Shown: one piece after another, positions 1-7,201 of the stretch | How positions within the stretch are numbered: the stretch's first letter is position 1 | Layout: every line of letters begins with the position of its first letter | Assembly: GCA_934254985.1 (NCBI GenBank) | Contig: CAKQMS010000047.1 | Span: 1-16,478 of the forward strand | From: an uncultured Prevotella sp. | GTDB lineage: Bacteria; Bacteroidota; Bacteroidia; Bacteroidales; Bacteroidaceae | DNA: 16,478 nucleotides | Direction: 5' to 3' | Made by a program: the position numbers and the translations under genes | The notes under the pieces: model-generated | Databases searched by the model: none | Seen by the model: the letters and a program-made list of their open reading frames with translations, nothing else | What the model was told of the DNA's origin: nothing

Positions 1-9
1 ATATGGGGG

Positions 10-40
10 CAAAGATGCACATTTTTCATGAATTTCCAAA
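10..40 (-). promoter_or_regulatory. possible promoter reading out of the window
   Basis: On the minus strand there is TTTG (37-40), a 19-bp spacer and CATCTTTG (10-17). This differs from the Bacteroidetes TTTG-N19-21-TAnnTTTG consensus only at the first base of the -7 box. It lies downstream of the ATPase stop codon and would drive a gene beyond the left edge. One mismatch and no visible target gene keep this tentative. Confidence 0.3.
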
Positions 41-100
41 GGAGAAAGGCAGGAATTTATCCAACTTGATAGTGTATGTCTTTTCCTGAATGTCGTTCTA

Positions 101-1453
101 TTAACTTATTTCGATATTGCTCAACACTTTATCTATCATTCCTACATAATAGAATGGGAGATTGATGAGTCGAAAAGTTTTGCCCCTTGGTGTGGTAACA
201 TCGTCGATGGCATAATTGCCTGGCCATACTCTTATGGCAATGTTTGTGGAATCGGCAGTATCCATGAAAGAATGTAGTGAGCGCAGATGGGCATTGGTGC
301 CTGATTTTACTTCGATGGGAACAATAGAAGAATTGTGTTGCCATACAAAATCAACTTCTGCTGTTGACCCTTTTTTGTCTCTAACCCAATAGAATTGCTC
401 ATTGCGGTAGTTGCGGTCGAGAACGATGCGCAGCTCTTGGGCTACAATCTGTTCGGCAGCATGTCCTTTCCATACGTCGAGTAGTGAATGGTTTTGTAGG
501 TATTCTGTTTGTATGTCGACAGAGAAATTCATAATACCAGAGTCGAGCCATACCAGTTTTGGTTGGCGAGTGAGGGCTGGAATAGTTGGTGCTTTAACTG
601 TTGTGACAGGATAGTCGAGATTAAGCAAGAATGCTTTTTGTAGCACTTCGAGCGCCTCGTGGACTTCCTTGCTGGTGTAGTTGCTACCTCCAAATCGGTT
701 GTATGTGATGGTTTGTCCAGCTTCTGCCCATCCATGGGTGAGCAAATGGCGTATAACATTCACCTGATTTGTGTTTTTTGCATATTTCTCTACGTCTTCA
801 TTATAGCCATCGAGCAATGAGCGATAGATAGGCGAGAGTTTTGTGACATCTTCGTGTGTAGCATATTCTGCAAGAGCCTCTGGCATACCGCCTACGAGGG
901 TGTAGCGGTTGAAAAGGCTTATAAGCATATCATGGTAAATTGGTGCAACATTCAGCTGGCGTATCATTTCTGCTAAAGGCTCATTACCTGTAGCATTAAG
1001 AAATTCGAGAAACGAGCATGGACGAAGTGAAAGATATTCCACGCGGCCTACAGGAAACGAGATGCGTTGCTTTATTAGAGTTTGGAGTCGTGAGCCTGCT
1101 GCAATGATATGTAGCCATGGCATTTCTTCATAGAAATAGCGTAGTAGGCCTACGGCTTTAGGCTCATTTTGTATTTCATCGATGAAGAGTAGTGTACGCT
1201 TGTTTTTGTCTGCAATAATCTTTTTTTGCAGACAAATATATTGGAATATTTCGTCCACGTTGTCGGAGATACTAAAAGCTTTAGTATCAGCGTTTTGTTC
1301 AAGGTTTAGCTTTATATAGCAGTCGTATTGTTTGCTAAATTCATCGACAAGGGTTGTCTTTCCTACTTGTCGTGCTCCACGCAGAACAAGTGGCTTACGA
1401 TTATCGCGTTTGCTCCATTCGCTAAGATTGTCGATTAATTGTCTGTGTATCAT
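101..1453 (-). CDS. AAA ATPase with C-terminal DUF4143 (PD-(D/E)xK-like) domain
   Basis: This 450-residue protein belongs to the AAA_14/DUF4143 ATPases, which are widespread in Bacteroidetes and often occur in many copies; their cellular role is not established. The N-terminal ATPase shows a Walker A motif GARQVGKTT (residues 26-34), a Walker B LLFIDE (88-93) and a sensor-like AAGSRL (118-123), followed by the family hallmark FPVGRVEYLSLRP (133-145). The C-terminal part carries AEVDFVW (365-371) and IEVKSG (380-385), the D-ExK pattern of restriction-like nuclease folds. Both ATP-binding motifs and the nuclease-like residues look intact, and the length is normal for the family. The gene has its own predicted promoter, overlapped by a periodic repeat array, and a 13-bp palindrome covers its start codon. 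It appears monocistronic. DNA binding or cleavage is inference from the fold only. Confidence 0.9.
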   Translation of the reverse strand: MIHRQLIDNLSEWSKRDNRKPLVLRGARQVGKTTLVDEFSKQYDCYIKLNLEQNADTKAFSISDNVDEIFQYICLQKKIIADKNKRTLLFIDEIQNEPKAVGLLRYFYEEMPWLHIIAAGSRLQTLIKQRISFPVGRVEYLSLRPCSFLEFLNATGNEPLAEMIRQLNVAPIYHDMLISLFNRYTLVGGMPEALAEYATHEDVTKLSPIYRSLLDGYNEDVEKYAKNTNQVNVIRHLLTHGWAEAGQTITYNRFGGSNYTSKEVHEALEVLQKAFLLNLDYPVTTVKAPTIPALTRQPKLVWLDSGIMNFSVDIQTEYLQNHSLLDVWKGHAAEQIVAQELRIVLDRNYRNEQFYWVRDKKGSTAEVDFVWQHNSSIVPIEVKSGTNAHLRSLHSFMDTADSTNIAIRVWPGNYAIDDVTTPRGKTFRLINLPFYYVGMIDKVLSNIEIS

Positions 1454-1463
1454 AAGGCTTATG
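1451..1463. promoter_or_regulatory. 13-bp palindrome over the ATPase start codon
   Basis: CATAAG-G-CTTATG is a perfect inverted repeat with a single central base. Its left arm contains the complement of the ATPase ATG (1451-1453, minus). It sits between the predicted transcription start (about 1475) and the coding region, so it could act as an operator or as a small RNA hairpin at the initiation codon. Short palindromes arise by chance, so function is uncertain. Confidence 0.35.
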
Positions 1464-1480
1464 TCGTTATATTACTGCTG

Positions 1481-1516
1481 CAAAGATAGTTCTTTTTCCT
1501 AAAGCATAGGCAAAAA
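1481..1516 (-). promoter_or_regulatory. predicted promoter of the DUF4143 ATPase gene
   Basis: The minus strand has a full -7 match TATCTTTG (1481-1488) and a TTTTTG -33 candidate (1511-1516). The spacer is 22 bp, slightly longer than the usual 19-21. The -33 element lies inside the 33-bp repeat array. Predicted start of transcription is near 1475, giving a leader of about 20 nt. Confidence 0.6.
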
Positions 1517-1585
1517 TAGCGTAAAACTTTCCTAAAACATAGGTAAAAATAGAGGGAAAATTGCCTAAAGCATAGGCAATCAACT
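1498..1585. repeat. periodic array 1: 33-bp repeats built from 11-bp A-tract units
   Basis: The core CCTAAAGCATA (second copy CCTAAAACATA) starts at 1498, 1531 and 1564, exactly 33 bp apart. Each 33-bp unit divides into three 11-mers with a run of A beginning near the same position: CCTAAAGCATA, GGCAAAAATAG and CGTAAAACTTT, then CCTAAAACATA, GGTAAAAATAG and AGGGAAAATTG, then CCTAAAGCATA and GGCAATCAACT. The cores are also inverted repeats (CCTA-5-TAGG). The third extends to 8-bp arms, ATTGCCTA and TAGGCAAT, at 1560-1580. The array fills most of the gap between the phosphatase stop and the ATPase promoter and overlaps the -33 element. Confidence 0.85.
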
Positions 1586-1617
1586 GTGGAAATGGACGAT
1601 TTTTTTGCAATATTGCC

Positions 1618-2391
1618 TTAAACCGTGAGGCTGATATAGGCTCTGTCGTCGAAGCTGGAGTTGCCTTCTACAAGACCTTTGGTGGCTATGAAGGTGGCGA
1701 TATTTTGTGGGTCGTTGGCTAATTGTTGGGCTAATGCTGCTTCGCTATCGCGGAGGGTAGGATGCAGAGTGGGGTAGCCATCTGAGGCAAGGACCACGGA
1801 GTGGGAGACAGGGATGGTGCGAGTGCCTGGCATATAAATAGGTGTGCCATCGATAACGGCATACTGTCGATTTTGTCCTTCGAGCATAGCTTTGATGAGT
1901 TGTGGCTCTATGGCGTGGCGGGCTTGTATGGGCGACATACCGTTCTTGATGAGCTTAGCTCGCTGTAGGGCTATTTCTTGTTCGAAAGGCTTGGAATTGT
2001 CGTAATATTTATTGTCGATGATGGCTTGACAGTCGCCCACCATCCATACTTCTTGTCGCTGATGGCTGTAGATGATGGCAGAGGCTGTGAGGCGCTCTTC
2101 GGGATGAGCCGTCATTTGGGCTGTGATGCCGAGTTTGGCATATTCGTTGGCTATTCGCATGGTGACGCCTTGGCAGAAGTCGTCGATAGTGGCGCAGGCT
2201 GGCATCTGCTGTATGTAGTCGCTTATGATGAGCATAGCGAAGCGTCCATTCTTCATTGTGGGGTTGAGGCGCAGGGGCGTTTTGCTTGTGCTACCATCTA
2301 TCACGGCTGCAAAGTGAGGTGTTATCACCATGCCGTCTTCGCAGTCGGCAGCTGTATGCTTGCCACAAATAAAGCTTTCTTGTATGTGCAT
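1618..2391 (-). CDS. PP2C-like (PPM-type) protein phosphatase domain protein
   Basis: The 257-residue soluble protein has the layout of a small PPM/PP2C-fold phosphatase: CEDG (17-20), AAVIDGSTS (28-36), EVWMVGDCQ (114-122), VLASDGYP (200-207) and SFDDRAYISL (246-255). The aspartates D19, D32, D120, D204 and D248/D249 lie where metal-binding acidic residues are expected in this fold. There is no signal peptide or membrane segment, so it is probably cytoplasmic. The family removes phosphate from Ser/Thr or regulates signalling partners, but the substrate here is unknown. It lies 222 bp downstream of a histidine kinase gene in the same direction, separated by periodic array 2. I find no TAnnTTTG box between array and start codon, so transcription may come from the kinase side. 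Phosphatase activity is inferred from motifs; sequence similarity to classical PP2C is weak. Confidence 0.7.
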   Translation of the reverse strand: MHIQESFICGKHTAADCEDGMVITPHFAAVIDGSTSKTPLRLNPTMKNGRFAMLIISDYIQQMPACATIDDFCQGVTMRIANEYAKLGITAQMTAHPEERLTASAIIYSHQRQEVWMVGDCQAIIDNKYYDNSKPFEQEIALQRAKLIKNGMSPIQARHAIEPQLIKAMLEGQNRQYAVIDGTPIYMPGTRTIPVSHSVVLASDGYPTLHPTLRDSEAALAQQLANDPQNIATFIATKGLVEGNSSFDDRAYISLTV

Positions 2392-2514
2392 AAATGTTTG
2401 AAAAATAACGAAATAACTTTATTAATATGATTAATTGTTTATTCCTTTGATGTTGATTTCTGTTTTTTTAAATGTTTGGTTATTAATGAGTTGTATGTGT
2501 TTGAATTATATTCG

Positions 2515-2602
2515 TGCACGTTTTTCAAGGGACTTTCCTTGATGTTTTGCACGTTTTTCAAGGGACTTTTCTTAGAATTATGCACGTTTTTCAAGGGACT
2601 TT
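2515..2602. repeat. periodic array 2: three identical 22-bp repeats at 33-bp spacing
   Basis: Three identical 22-bp copies begin at 2515, 2548 and 2581, separated by different 11-bp spacers (2537-2547 and 2570-2580). Each copy is two 11-mers, TGCACGTTTTT then CAAGGGACTTT, so T-runs recur on an 11-bp register. The array lies between the end of the kinase gene and the start of the phosphatase gene. Its sequence is unrelated to array 1 but has the same 11/33-bp construction. Confidence 0.9.
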
Positions 2603-2613
2603 TTGTAGCAAAC

Positions 2614-3654
2614 CTACTTTGCGCGATCTATTTCGAAGTAGAATTCGGTGCCGAAACCTTCTTCTGACTTGAACCATATGCGGCCATGGAGATAGTTTTC
2701 GCCAATGAGCTTCATGCTATAGGTGCCGAGACCACGACCTTCGCCTTTTGAAGAGTTGCCATAGATGAAGATGCGTGGCTGCTGTTTGGCTGGTATTACG
2801 GCATCGTTGTGGACAGAGAATATTATCTTGTCGTCGGTGGAGTGGATGTTGTATGTGATTGTGGAGTTGGGACTTGCCTCGCATGCGTTTTTGCCCATGT
2901 TGGTGAGCACACGGTTGATGAGCGACTTGTCAGACTCTATCTCTTCGTCGGTGATTGTGGAATTGATGTCGACGATTACGCCATAGCGCTCTTTAGCTAT
3001 TGGGCAAAGGCTGTCTTTGATGAACTGTACGACGCTGTTTGCCTTGAAGCGAGAAATGTTAGGCTCAAGTTTGCCGTTTTTGGCAAAGACGAGGTCGCGC
3101 TGGGCAGCAATCTCGCTTGACAATTGCTTAGAAATGCTCTTAGTCATTTTGATGATCTCTTTGGGATCTTCAAACTCTGCACATTCGAGCAAGCCGTTGA
3201 GGGCACCTGTGAGATTGATAAGGTCGTGGAAGAATATTCGCTCCATCATAAATTCGCGATATTGGTCGGTTTTGTCGACCAATATTACTGCTGCGTATGT
3301 TTTGCCTTCGTGGGTGAAAGGAGTAGAAATGACATGAACGCTAAATACACAATCATTGTCTACCAACATATCGCTGTCGGCAGTCAACCTCGTTTTGGTG
3401 TGTAGTGATTTCTTCAGCATGCTGCGAAGTTGGCATGTGGCGCAATTTTTATGAAAGCCACATCCTTTTGTTTCCTCTATGGCATTTGCGCATTTCAGCA
3501 AATCGCCAGGGCACATCTTTGTATGCTCGTCTACTGGAGAGTGGTTGACAAACAAGACTCTTAGAGTCTCGTCGATGATTATGAATGTAGCACCTGTATC
3601 ATCCAAAATCTTGTTGTCCCGAATTATCGAACACAATTCTTCTTGAGTAATCAT
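2614..3654 (-). CDS. soluble sensor histidine kinase with cysteine-rich PAS-like domain
   Basis: The 346-residue protein has an N-terminal PAS-like region (about 15-130) with clustered cysteines C48, C55, C65, C71 and C74, including the motif GCG-x4-C-x2-C. Next comes a phosphoacceptor segment, FFHDLINLTG (141-150), with H143. The C-terminal HATPase domain shows an N-box, LTNMGKNACEA (250-260), and a glycine-rich GEGRGLG (304-310). No transmembrane segment is seen, so it should sense a cytoplasmic signal. In other kinases such as NreB, similar cysteine clusters bind Fe-S and sense oxygen; that role here is inference, and the spacing differs from NreB. No receiver-domain gene lies in the window, so the kinase is an orphan in this neighbourhood. 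Its own -7 box and a palindrome at the predicted transcription start lie just upstream. Confidence 0.85.
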   Translation of the reverse strand: MITQEELCSIIRDNKILDDTGATFIIIDETLRVLFVNHSPVDEHTKMCPGDLLKCANAIEETKGCGFHKNCATCQLRSMLKKSLHTKTRLTADSDMLVDNDCVFSVHVISTPFTHEGKTYAAVILVDKTDQYREFMMERIFFHDLINLTGALNGLLECAEFEDPKEIIKMTKSISKQLSSEIAAQRDLVFAKNGKLEPNISRFKANSVVQFIKDSLCPIAKERYGVIVDINSTITDEEIESDKSLINRVLTNMGKNACEASPNSTITYNIHSTDDKIIFSVHNDAVIPAKQQPRIFIYGNSSKGEGRGLGTYSMKLIGENYLHGRIWFKSEEGFGTEFYFEIDRAK

Positions 3655-3670
3655 AACTGTATAGCTTAAT

Positions 3671-3686
3671 ATTAGAACATTCTAAT
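3671..3686. promoter_or_regulatory. palindromic operator candidate at kinase transcription start
   Basis: ATTAGAA-CA-TTCTAAT is a perfect 7-bp inverted repeat with a 2-bp centre. It lies immediately downstream of the kinase -7 box (3690-3697) and should overlap the transcription start. That placement suits a repressor site, but no regulator is identified. Confidence 0.4.
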
Positions 3687-3689
3687 CAG

Positions 3690-3697
3690 CAAAGGTA
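3690..3697 (-). promoter_or_regulatory. predicted -7 box of the histidine kinase gene
   Basis: The minus strand reads TACCTTTG, a full match to TAnnTTTG, about 36 bp before the ATG. No clear TTTG appears at the expected -33 position, so the promoter may be weak or need an activator. Confidence 0.5.
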
Positions 3698-3728
3698 AGT
3701 ATTTTTTGATGAAGAAATATATAAAGAA

Positions 3729-3806
3729 GTCTCGATTTATGATTTATTAAGAACAATAATCGAGACAATGATAGGCAAAAGAGGATTGTCTATCGTTGTC
3801 TCGATT
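3729..3806. terminator. three-segment hairpin region between hisC and kinase gene
   Basis: A 21-bp stem (3758-3778 with 3786-3806) has a 7-nt loop. The outer part of its left arm can instead pair over 9 bp with GTCTCGATT at 3729-3737, so two hairpins are mutually exclusive. The region lies just downstream of hisC and is probably where the his operon transcript ends. The tail is not a clean T-run. The two imperfect stem pairs are G-U in plus-strand RNA but A-C in minus-strand RNA, so the structure may instead belong to a plus-strand transcript. Confidence 0.4.
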
Positions 3807-3852
3807 GTGGTTGTGTGGAGGAATATTGTATGAAAAAATACAAGCTGAAAAC

Positions 3853-4896
3853 TTATATTTTGTCGATATTTCTTAGGGCTGCAAGGAGCTCCTGGTTTTC
3901 GGGTTTTGAGCCGATAGTTACGCGCAAGCAGTTGTGGCAAAGTGTGACGCGAGTGCGGTTGCGCACGATGATGCCTTTGTTTACGAGATAGTCGTAGATG
4001 GCCTGAGCATCAGTCATGCGGGCAAGGAAGAAGTTGGCATCAGTAGGATACACCTCTTCGCATATAGGCAGGTCGCAGAAGGCGTTGATCATGCGTGTGC
4101 GCTCTTGTAGCAAGATGGTTACCCATTTCTCAACCTCGATTTTGTGGTCGAGAGCGGTGAGCGCATGCTGCTGGCTGAGAAGGTTGACATTGTATGGATA
4201 TTTCACCTTGTTCATGAGCGCAATAATCTCTTCAGAAGCGAAAGCCATGCCCAAACGGATGGCTGCGCAGCCCCAAGCTTTGCTCATGGTGTTGAGCACG
4301 ATGAGGTTAGGATAGTCGGCAAGATCGTAGCGGAATGGGCGCTGCGACGAGAAGTCGCTATAGGCCTCGTCAACGATTACGATGCCATGGAAATTGCGGA
4401 TTACCTTTTCTATTTCGTCGCGGTTGAGGTTGTTGCCCGTAGGATTGTTAGGCGAGCAAATCCAGATGAGCTTGGTGTGGCTGTCGGTGGCTGCAAGAAG
4501 CTGGTCGGCATGCAGCTGGAATTTGTCGTCGAGGAGTACTGGGCGATATTCTACATTATTAATATCCGCGCACACGCGATACATGCCGTAGGTAGGCTCT
4601 ATAGCCACCACGTTGTCTACTCCAGGCTCGCAGAATATGCGATAAGGCAAGTCGATAGCCTCGTCGCTACCATTGCCGAGAAACATACATTCTGCAGTCA
4701 CACGCTTTACCTTTGCCAATTCAGCCTTTAGCTCATGCTGTAAAGGGTCGGGATAGCGGTTGAAGGGCTTGTTGTATGGATTTTCGTTGGCATCGAGAAA
4801 TACCGTGGCTTCGTGACCAGAGTATTCGTCGCGTGCCGAACTATATGGTGCGAGAGTCCAAATGTTGGGGCGTACGAGTTGTTGAAGGTTGAACAT
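3853..4896 (-). CDS. hisC: histidinol-phosphate aminotransferase
   Basis: HisC is a PLP enzyme that transfers the amino group from glutamate to imidazole-acetol phosphate, forming L-histidinol phosphate. The 347 residues match the usual length. Visible fold-type I features are NENP (37-40), SPNNPTG (148-154, Asn for PLP), VDEAYSDF (175-182, Asp for the pyridine nitrogen), TMSKAWG (203-209, K206 as the Schiff-base lysine) and LRVTIG (324-329, with the carboxylate-binding arginine R325). The gene starts 42 bp after hisD and is the last gene of a hisG-hisD-hisC operon; a large hairpin follows it. In many Bacteroidetes hisB follows hisC, but here a kinase gene does. HisC-family enzymes can also work on aromatic amino acids, but the his operon setting makes the assignment secure. 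Confidence 0.96.
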   Translation of the reverse strand: MFNLQQLVRPNIWTLAPYSSARDEYSGHEATVFLDANENPYNKPFNRYPDPLQHELKAELAKVKRVTAECMFLGNGSDEAIDLPYRIFCEPGVDNVVAIEPTYGMYRVCADINNVEYRPVLLDDKFQLHADQLLAATDSHTKLIWICSPNNPTGNNLNRDEIEKVIRNFHGIVIVDEAYSDFSSQRPFRYDLADYPNLIVLNTMSKAWGCAAIRLGMAFASEEIIALMNKVKYPYNVNLLSQQHALTALDHKIEVEKWVTILLQERTRMINAFCDLPICEEVYPTDANFFLARMTDAQAIYDYLVNKGIIVRNRTRVTLCHNCLRVTIGSKPENQELLAALRNIDKI

Positions 4897-4938
4897 AATT
4901 ATTGAGTTATTTTTAATGTTTTATGGGGGTGAGGCTGT

Positions 4939-6210
4939 TTACATTCTCACTCTCATTGCATTGGCATGCGCTTCGAGCTGCTCGTTTTCAGCCATTGTCA
5001 CCACGGCTTTGCCTATAGAGCTTACACCCTGGGCTGTGAGATGCTGGAAGGTGATTTTGCGATTATAGCTGTCGAGGTTGACACCATTATATGCCAAGGC
5101 ATAACCGTGGGTAGGCAAGGTGTGGTTGGTGCCGCTGGCATAGTCGCCAGCACTCTCGCAAGCATATTTGCCAAGGAATACGCTACCCGCATTTACCACC
5201 ATCTGTGCCAACTCCTCATAGTTGTCGGAAGGCAAGATGAGATGCTCAGGCGCATAGGCATTGGCAAGAGCCATGGCTTCGGTATTGTTAGCCACAATTA
5301 CTATCTTGCTGTTGTCCAAAGCTTTGGCAGCAATCTCTTTGCGAGGAAGGCGAGCGAGCTGTTTCTCTACCTCAGCCTCTACCTTTGAAGCGAAGGCCTC
5401 GGAAGTGGTGATGAGCAACACTTGGGAGTCGATGCCGTGTTCTGCCTGCGAAAGCAAGTCGGCAGCCACGAAAACCTCGTTGCAAGTGTCGTCGGCAACC
5501 ACGCAAACCTCGCTTGGTCCGGCAGGCATATCTATGGCAACATCATGCAGCGACACCTGCTGTTTTGCTGCCATAACATATTGGTTGCCAGGACCGAATA
5601 TCTTGTAAACCTTTGGCACACTCTCTGTGCCGTAAGCCATGGCACCGATGGCCTGCACACCACCAGCTTTGAAGATGCGGTTGACGCCAGCTATGCGTGC
5701 AGCCACGAGGATGGCAGGATTTATGTTGCCTTGGCTATCAGGAGGAGTGCACAACACAATCTCTTTGCAGCCTGCTATCTTGGCAGGAGTAGCGAGCATC
5801 AATACCGTAGAGAACAATGGAGCTGTGCCACCAGGGATGTATAGTCCCACCTTTTCGATGGCTACACTCTTCTGCCAACAAGTTACGCCAGGCGCAGTCT
5901 CCACCTTGTCGGCATGGAAAAGCTGCGAATGGTGGAATTTGTAGATGTTGGAGTGGGCGAGGGTGATAGCATCGATAAGTTCTTGGTCGACAGAATTGTA
6001 AGCCTGCTCAATCTCCTCGTCGCTCACGGCAAGCGAAGAGAGAGAAGCATGGTCGAACTTAAGCTCGTATTTCTTCACAGCCTCGTCGCCATTTTGTCGC
6101 ACATCGTTGAGCACCTCGCTGACAGTAGCGTTGAGAGCCGAAGTGTCGAGGTGTGGGCGCTCTATGAGGCTGCTCCATTCTTCTTTTATTGGATATTTTA
6201 TTATGTTCAT
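4939..6210 (-). CDS. hisD: histidinol dehydrogenase
   Basis: HisD catalyses the last two steps of histidine synthesis, oxidising L-histidinol to L-histidine with two NAD+. The 423-residue protein keeps the zinc ligands known from E. coli HisD (Q259, H262, D360, H419) at Q255, H258, D356 and H415, and the catalytic Glu-His pair at E322-H323 in APEHL. Family signatures GPGNQYV (206-212), DMPAGPSEV (227-235) and SAGDYASGTNHTLPT (353-367) are intact. It is the middle gene of the hisGDC operon, with 44 bp to hisG upstream and 42 bp to hisC downstream. Unlike most genes here it has a clear Shine-Dalgarno sequence. Confidence 0.97.
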   Translation of the reverse strand: MNIIKYPIKEEWSSLIERPHLDTSALNATVSEVLNDVRQNGDEAVKKYELKFDHASLSSLAVSDEEIEQAYNSVDQELIDAITLAHSNIYKFHHSQLFHADKVETAPGVTCWQKSVAIEKVGLYIPGGTAPLFSTVLMLATPAKIAGCKEIVLCTPPDSQGNINPAILVAARIAGVNRIFKAGGVQAIGAMAYGTESVPKVYKIFGPGNQYVMAAKQQVSLHDVAIDMPAGPSEVCVVADDTCNEVFVAADLLSQAEHGIDSQVLLITTSEAFASKVEAEVEKQLARLPRKEIAAKALDNSKIVIVANNTEAMALANAYAPEHLILPSDNYEELAQMVVNAGSVFLGKYACESAGDYASGTNHTLPTHGYALAYNGVNLDSYNRKITFQHLTAQGVSSIGKAVVTMAENEQLEAHANAMRVRM

Positions 6211-6217
6211 GTTGTTT

Positions 6218-6222
6218 CTCCT
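6218..6222 (-). promoter_or_regulatory. Shine-Dalgarno site of hisD
   Basis: AGGAG lies 7 bp before the hisD ATG on the minus strand. This is notable because most starts in the window have no such purine-rich site, and it supports the chosen start. Confidence 0.6.
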
Positions 6223-6254
6223 ATTATATATAAGGCGTCAGCCTCTTCTGAATT

Positions 6255-7106
6255 TTATAATATCATCTTTTCAATAGGTGTTACGAGGATACCCTGAGCG
6301 CCAAGCTCTTTCAGCTTGCCAATGATTTCCCAGAAGCGCTTCTCGTCGAGCACGGTATGGATAGAGCACCATTCGTCGTCGGCAAGAGGAATGATGGTAG
6401 GGCTCTTGATGCCAGGCAACACTTCTGTGATAGCCTTGATCTTGTCTTTAGGAGCATTCATCATCACATATTTCTTGTCTTGAGCCGAGCGCACAGCCTC
6501 GAAGCGGAACAACATCTCGTTGAGAGTCTGATGTTTCTCGTCGTCCATGTGCCAGTTGCCCACGAGCAAAGCCTCGCTCTTCATCACCACTTCCACCTCT
6601 TTGAGGTTGTTGCTGACGAGAGTAGAGCCAGAGCTAACGATGTCGAAGATGCCATCAGCAAGACCGATGCCCGGACTAATCTCTACGCTACCTGTGATGA
6701 CGTGGATATCGGCTTTGATGCCGTTTTTGTTCATAAACTTGCGCAAGATGTTAGGGTAGCTGGTGGCTATCTTGCGGTTGTTGAACCATTGAAGGCCAGT
6801 ATAGTTTGTCTCCTTAGGGATAGCAAGCGACAAGCGACATTTGCTGAAACCGAGATGCGCTATAACCTGTGCGTCCTCGCCACGCTCCACAAATTCGTTT
6901 TCGCCAACTACGCCGATGTCGGCAACTCCGTTGGCTACGCTCTGAGGAATATCATCGTCGCGAAGATAAAGCACTTCGAGTGGAAAGTTGGAACTCTGCA
7001 CCAATAATGTGCGTTTGCTGGAACTAACCTTTATGTCGGCTTCAGCCAGCAGGTTCATGGTGTCGTCGTAAAGCCTGCCTTTTGATTGTACTGCTATTCG
7101 TAACAT
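6255..7106 (-). CDS. hisG: ATP phosphoribosyltransferase, long form
   Basis: HisG condenses ATP with PRPP to phosphoribosyl-ATP, the first and usually feedback-controlled step of histidine synthesis. I start it at the ATG at 7106 (MLRIAVQSKGRL), giving 283 residues, the standard long-form length. A longer reading to 7196 would run back through the promoter. The N-terminal catalytic part contains VEISPGIGLADGIFDIVSSG (141-160), with the PRPP-binding loop. Residues from about 212 to 283 form the C-terminal ACT-like domain that binds histidine, so no separate HisZ is needed. It is the first gene of hisGDC, with a near-consensus promoter and a leader of only about 30 nt, which leaves no room for a classical his attenuator peptide. 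Confidence 0.96.
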   Translation of the reverse strand: MLRIAVQSKGRLYDDTMNLLAEADIKVSSSKRTLLVQSSNFPLEVLYLRDDDIPQSVANGVADIGVVGENEFVERGEDAQVIAHLGFSKCRLSLAIPKETNYTGLQWFNNRKIATSYPNILRKFMNKNGIKADIHVITGSVEISPGIGLADGIFDIVSSGSTLVSNNLKEVEVVMKSEALLVGNWHMDDEKHQTLNEMLFRFEAVRSAQDKKYVMMNAPKDKIKAITEVLPGIKSPTIIPLADDEWCSIHTVLDEKRFWEIIGKLKELGAQGILVTPIEKMIL

Positions 7107-7141
7107 ATTGAAATTTGATGTTGATTCGATAAAATTTGTTG

Positions 7142-7173
7142 CAAATTTAAGGTTTTTAGCCTTTATATGCAAA
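7142..7173 (-). promoter_or_regulatory. promoter of the hisGDC operon
   Basis: The minus strand has TTTG (7170-7173), a 20-bp spacer and TAAATTTG (7142-7149), a full match to the Bacteroidetes housekeeping promoter. Transcription should start near 7135. Its -33 element is only 8 bp from the -7 box of the divergent transglycosylase promoter. Confidence 0.75.
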
Positions 7174-7181
7174 TAAAGTGT

Positions 7182-7189
7182 TACTTTTG
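7182..7189 (+). promoter_or_regulatory. predicted -7 box of the lytic transglycosylase gene
   Basis: TACTTTTG matches TAnnTTTG. It ends 12 bp before the ATG at 7202, which predicts a leader of only a few nucleotides. The -33 position would fall inside the hisG promoter spacer, where no TTTG is present. Confidence 0.5.
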
Positions 7190-7201
7190 TACTCACTTTA
7201 T

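Noticed and set aside
1607..1616. GCAATATTGC palindrome after the phosphatase gene as a terminator
   Set aside because: Only 10 bp with no loop, and followed by A rather than T residues in the transcript direction.
2515..2602. Short CRISPR array
   Set aside because: Repeats of 22 bp with 11-bp spacers are far shorter than CRISPR spacers, and no cas gene is present.
2476..2667. 63-residue plus-strand reading frame with a CTFFKGL repeat
   Set aside because: It begins with TTG, has no promoter or ribosome site, and its repeats simply translate array 2, whose 33-bp period always stays in frame.
7107..7196. Longer hisG start adding 30 residues
   Set aside because: The extension runs through the hisG promoter and has no match to the start of the family; the ATG at 7106 gives the standard MLRIAVQSKG start.
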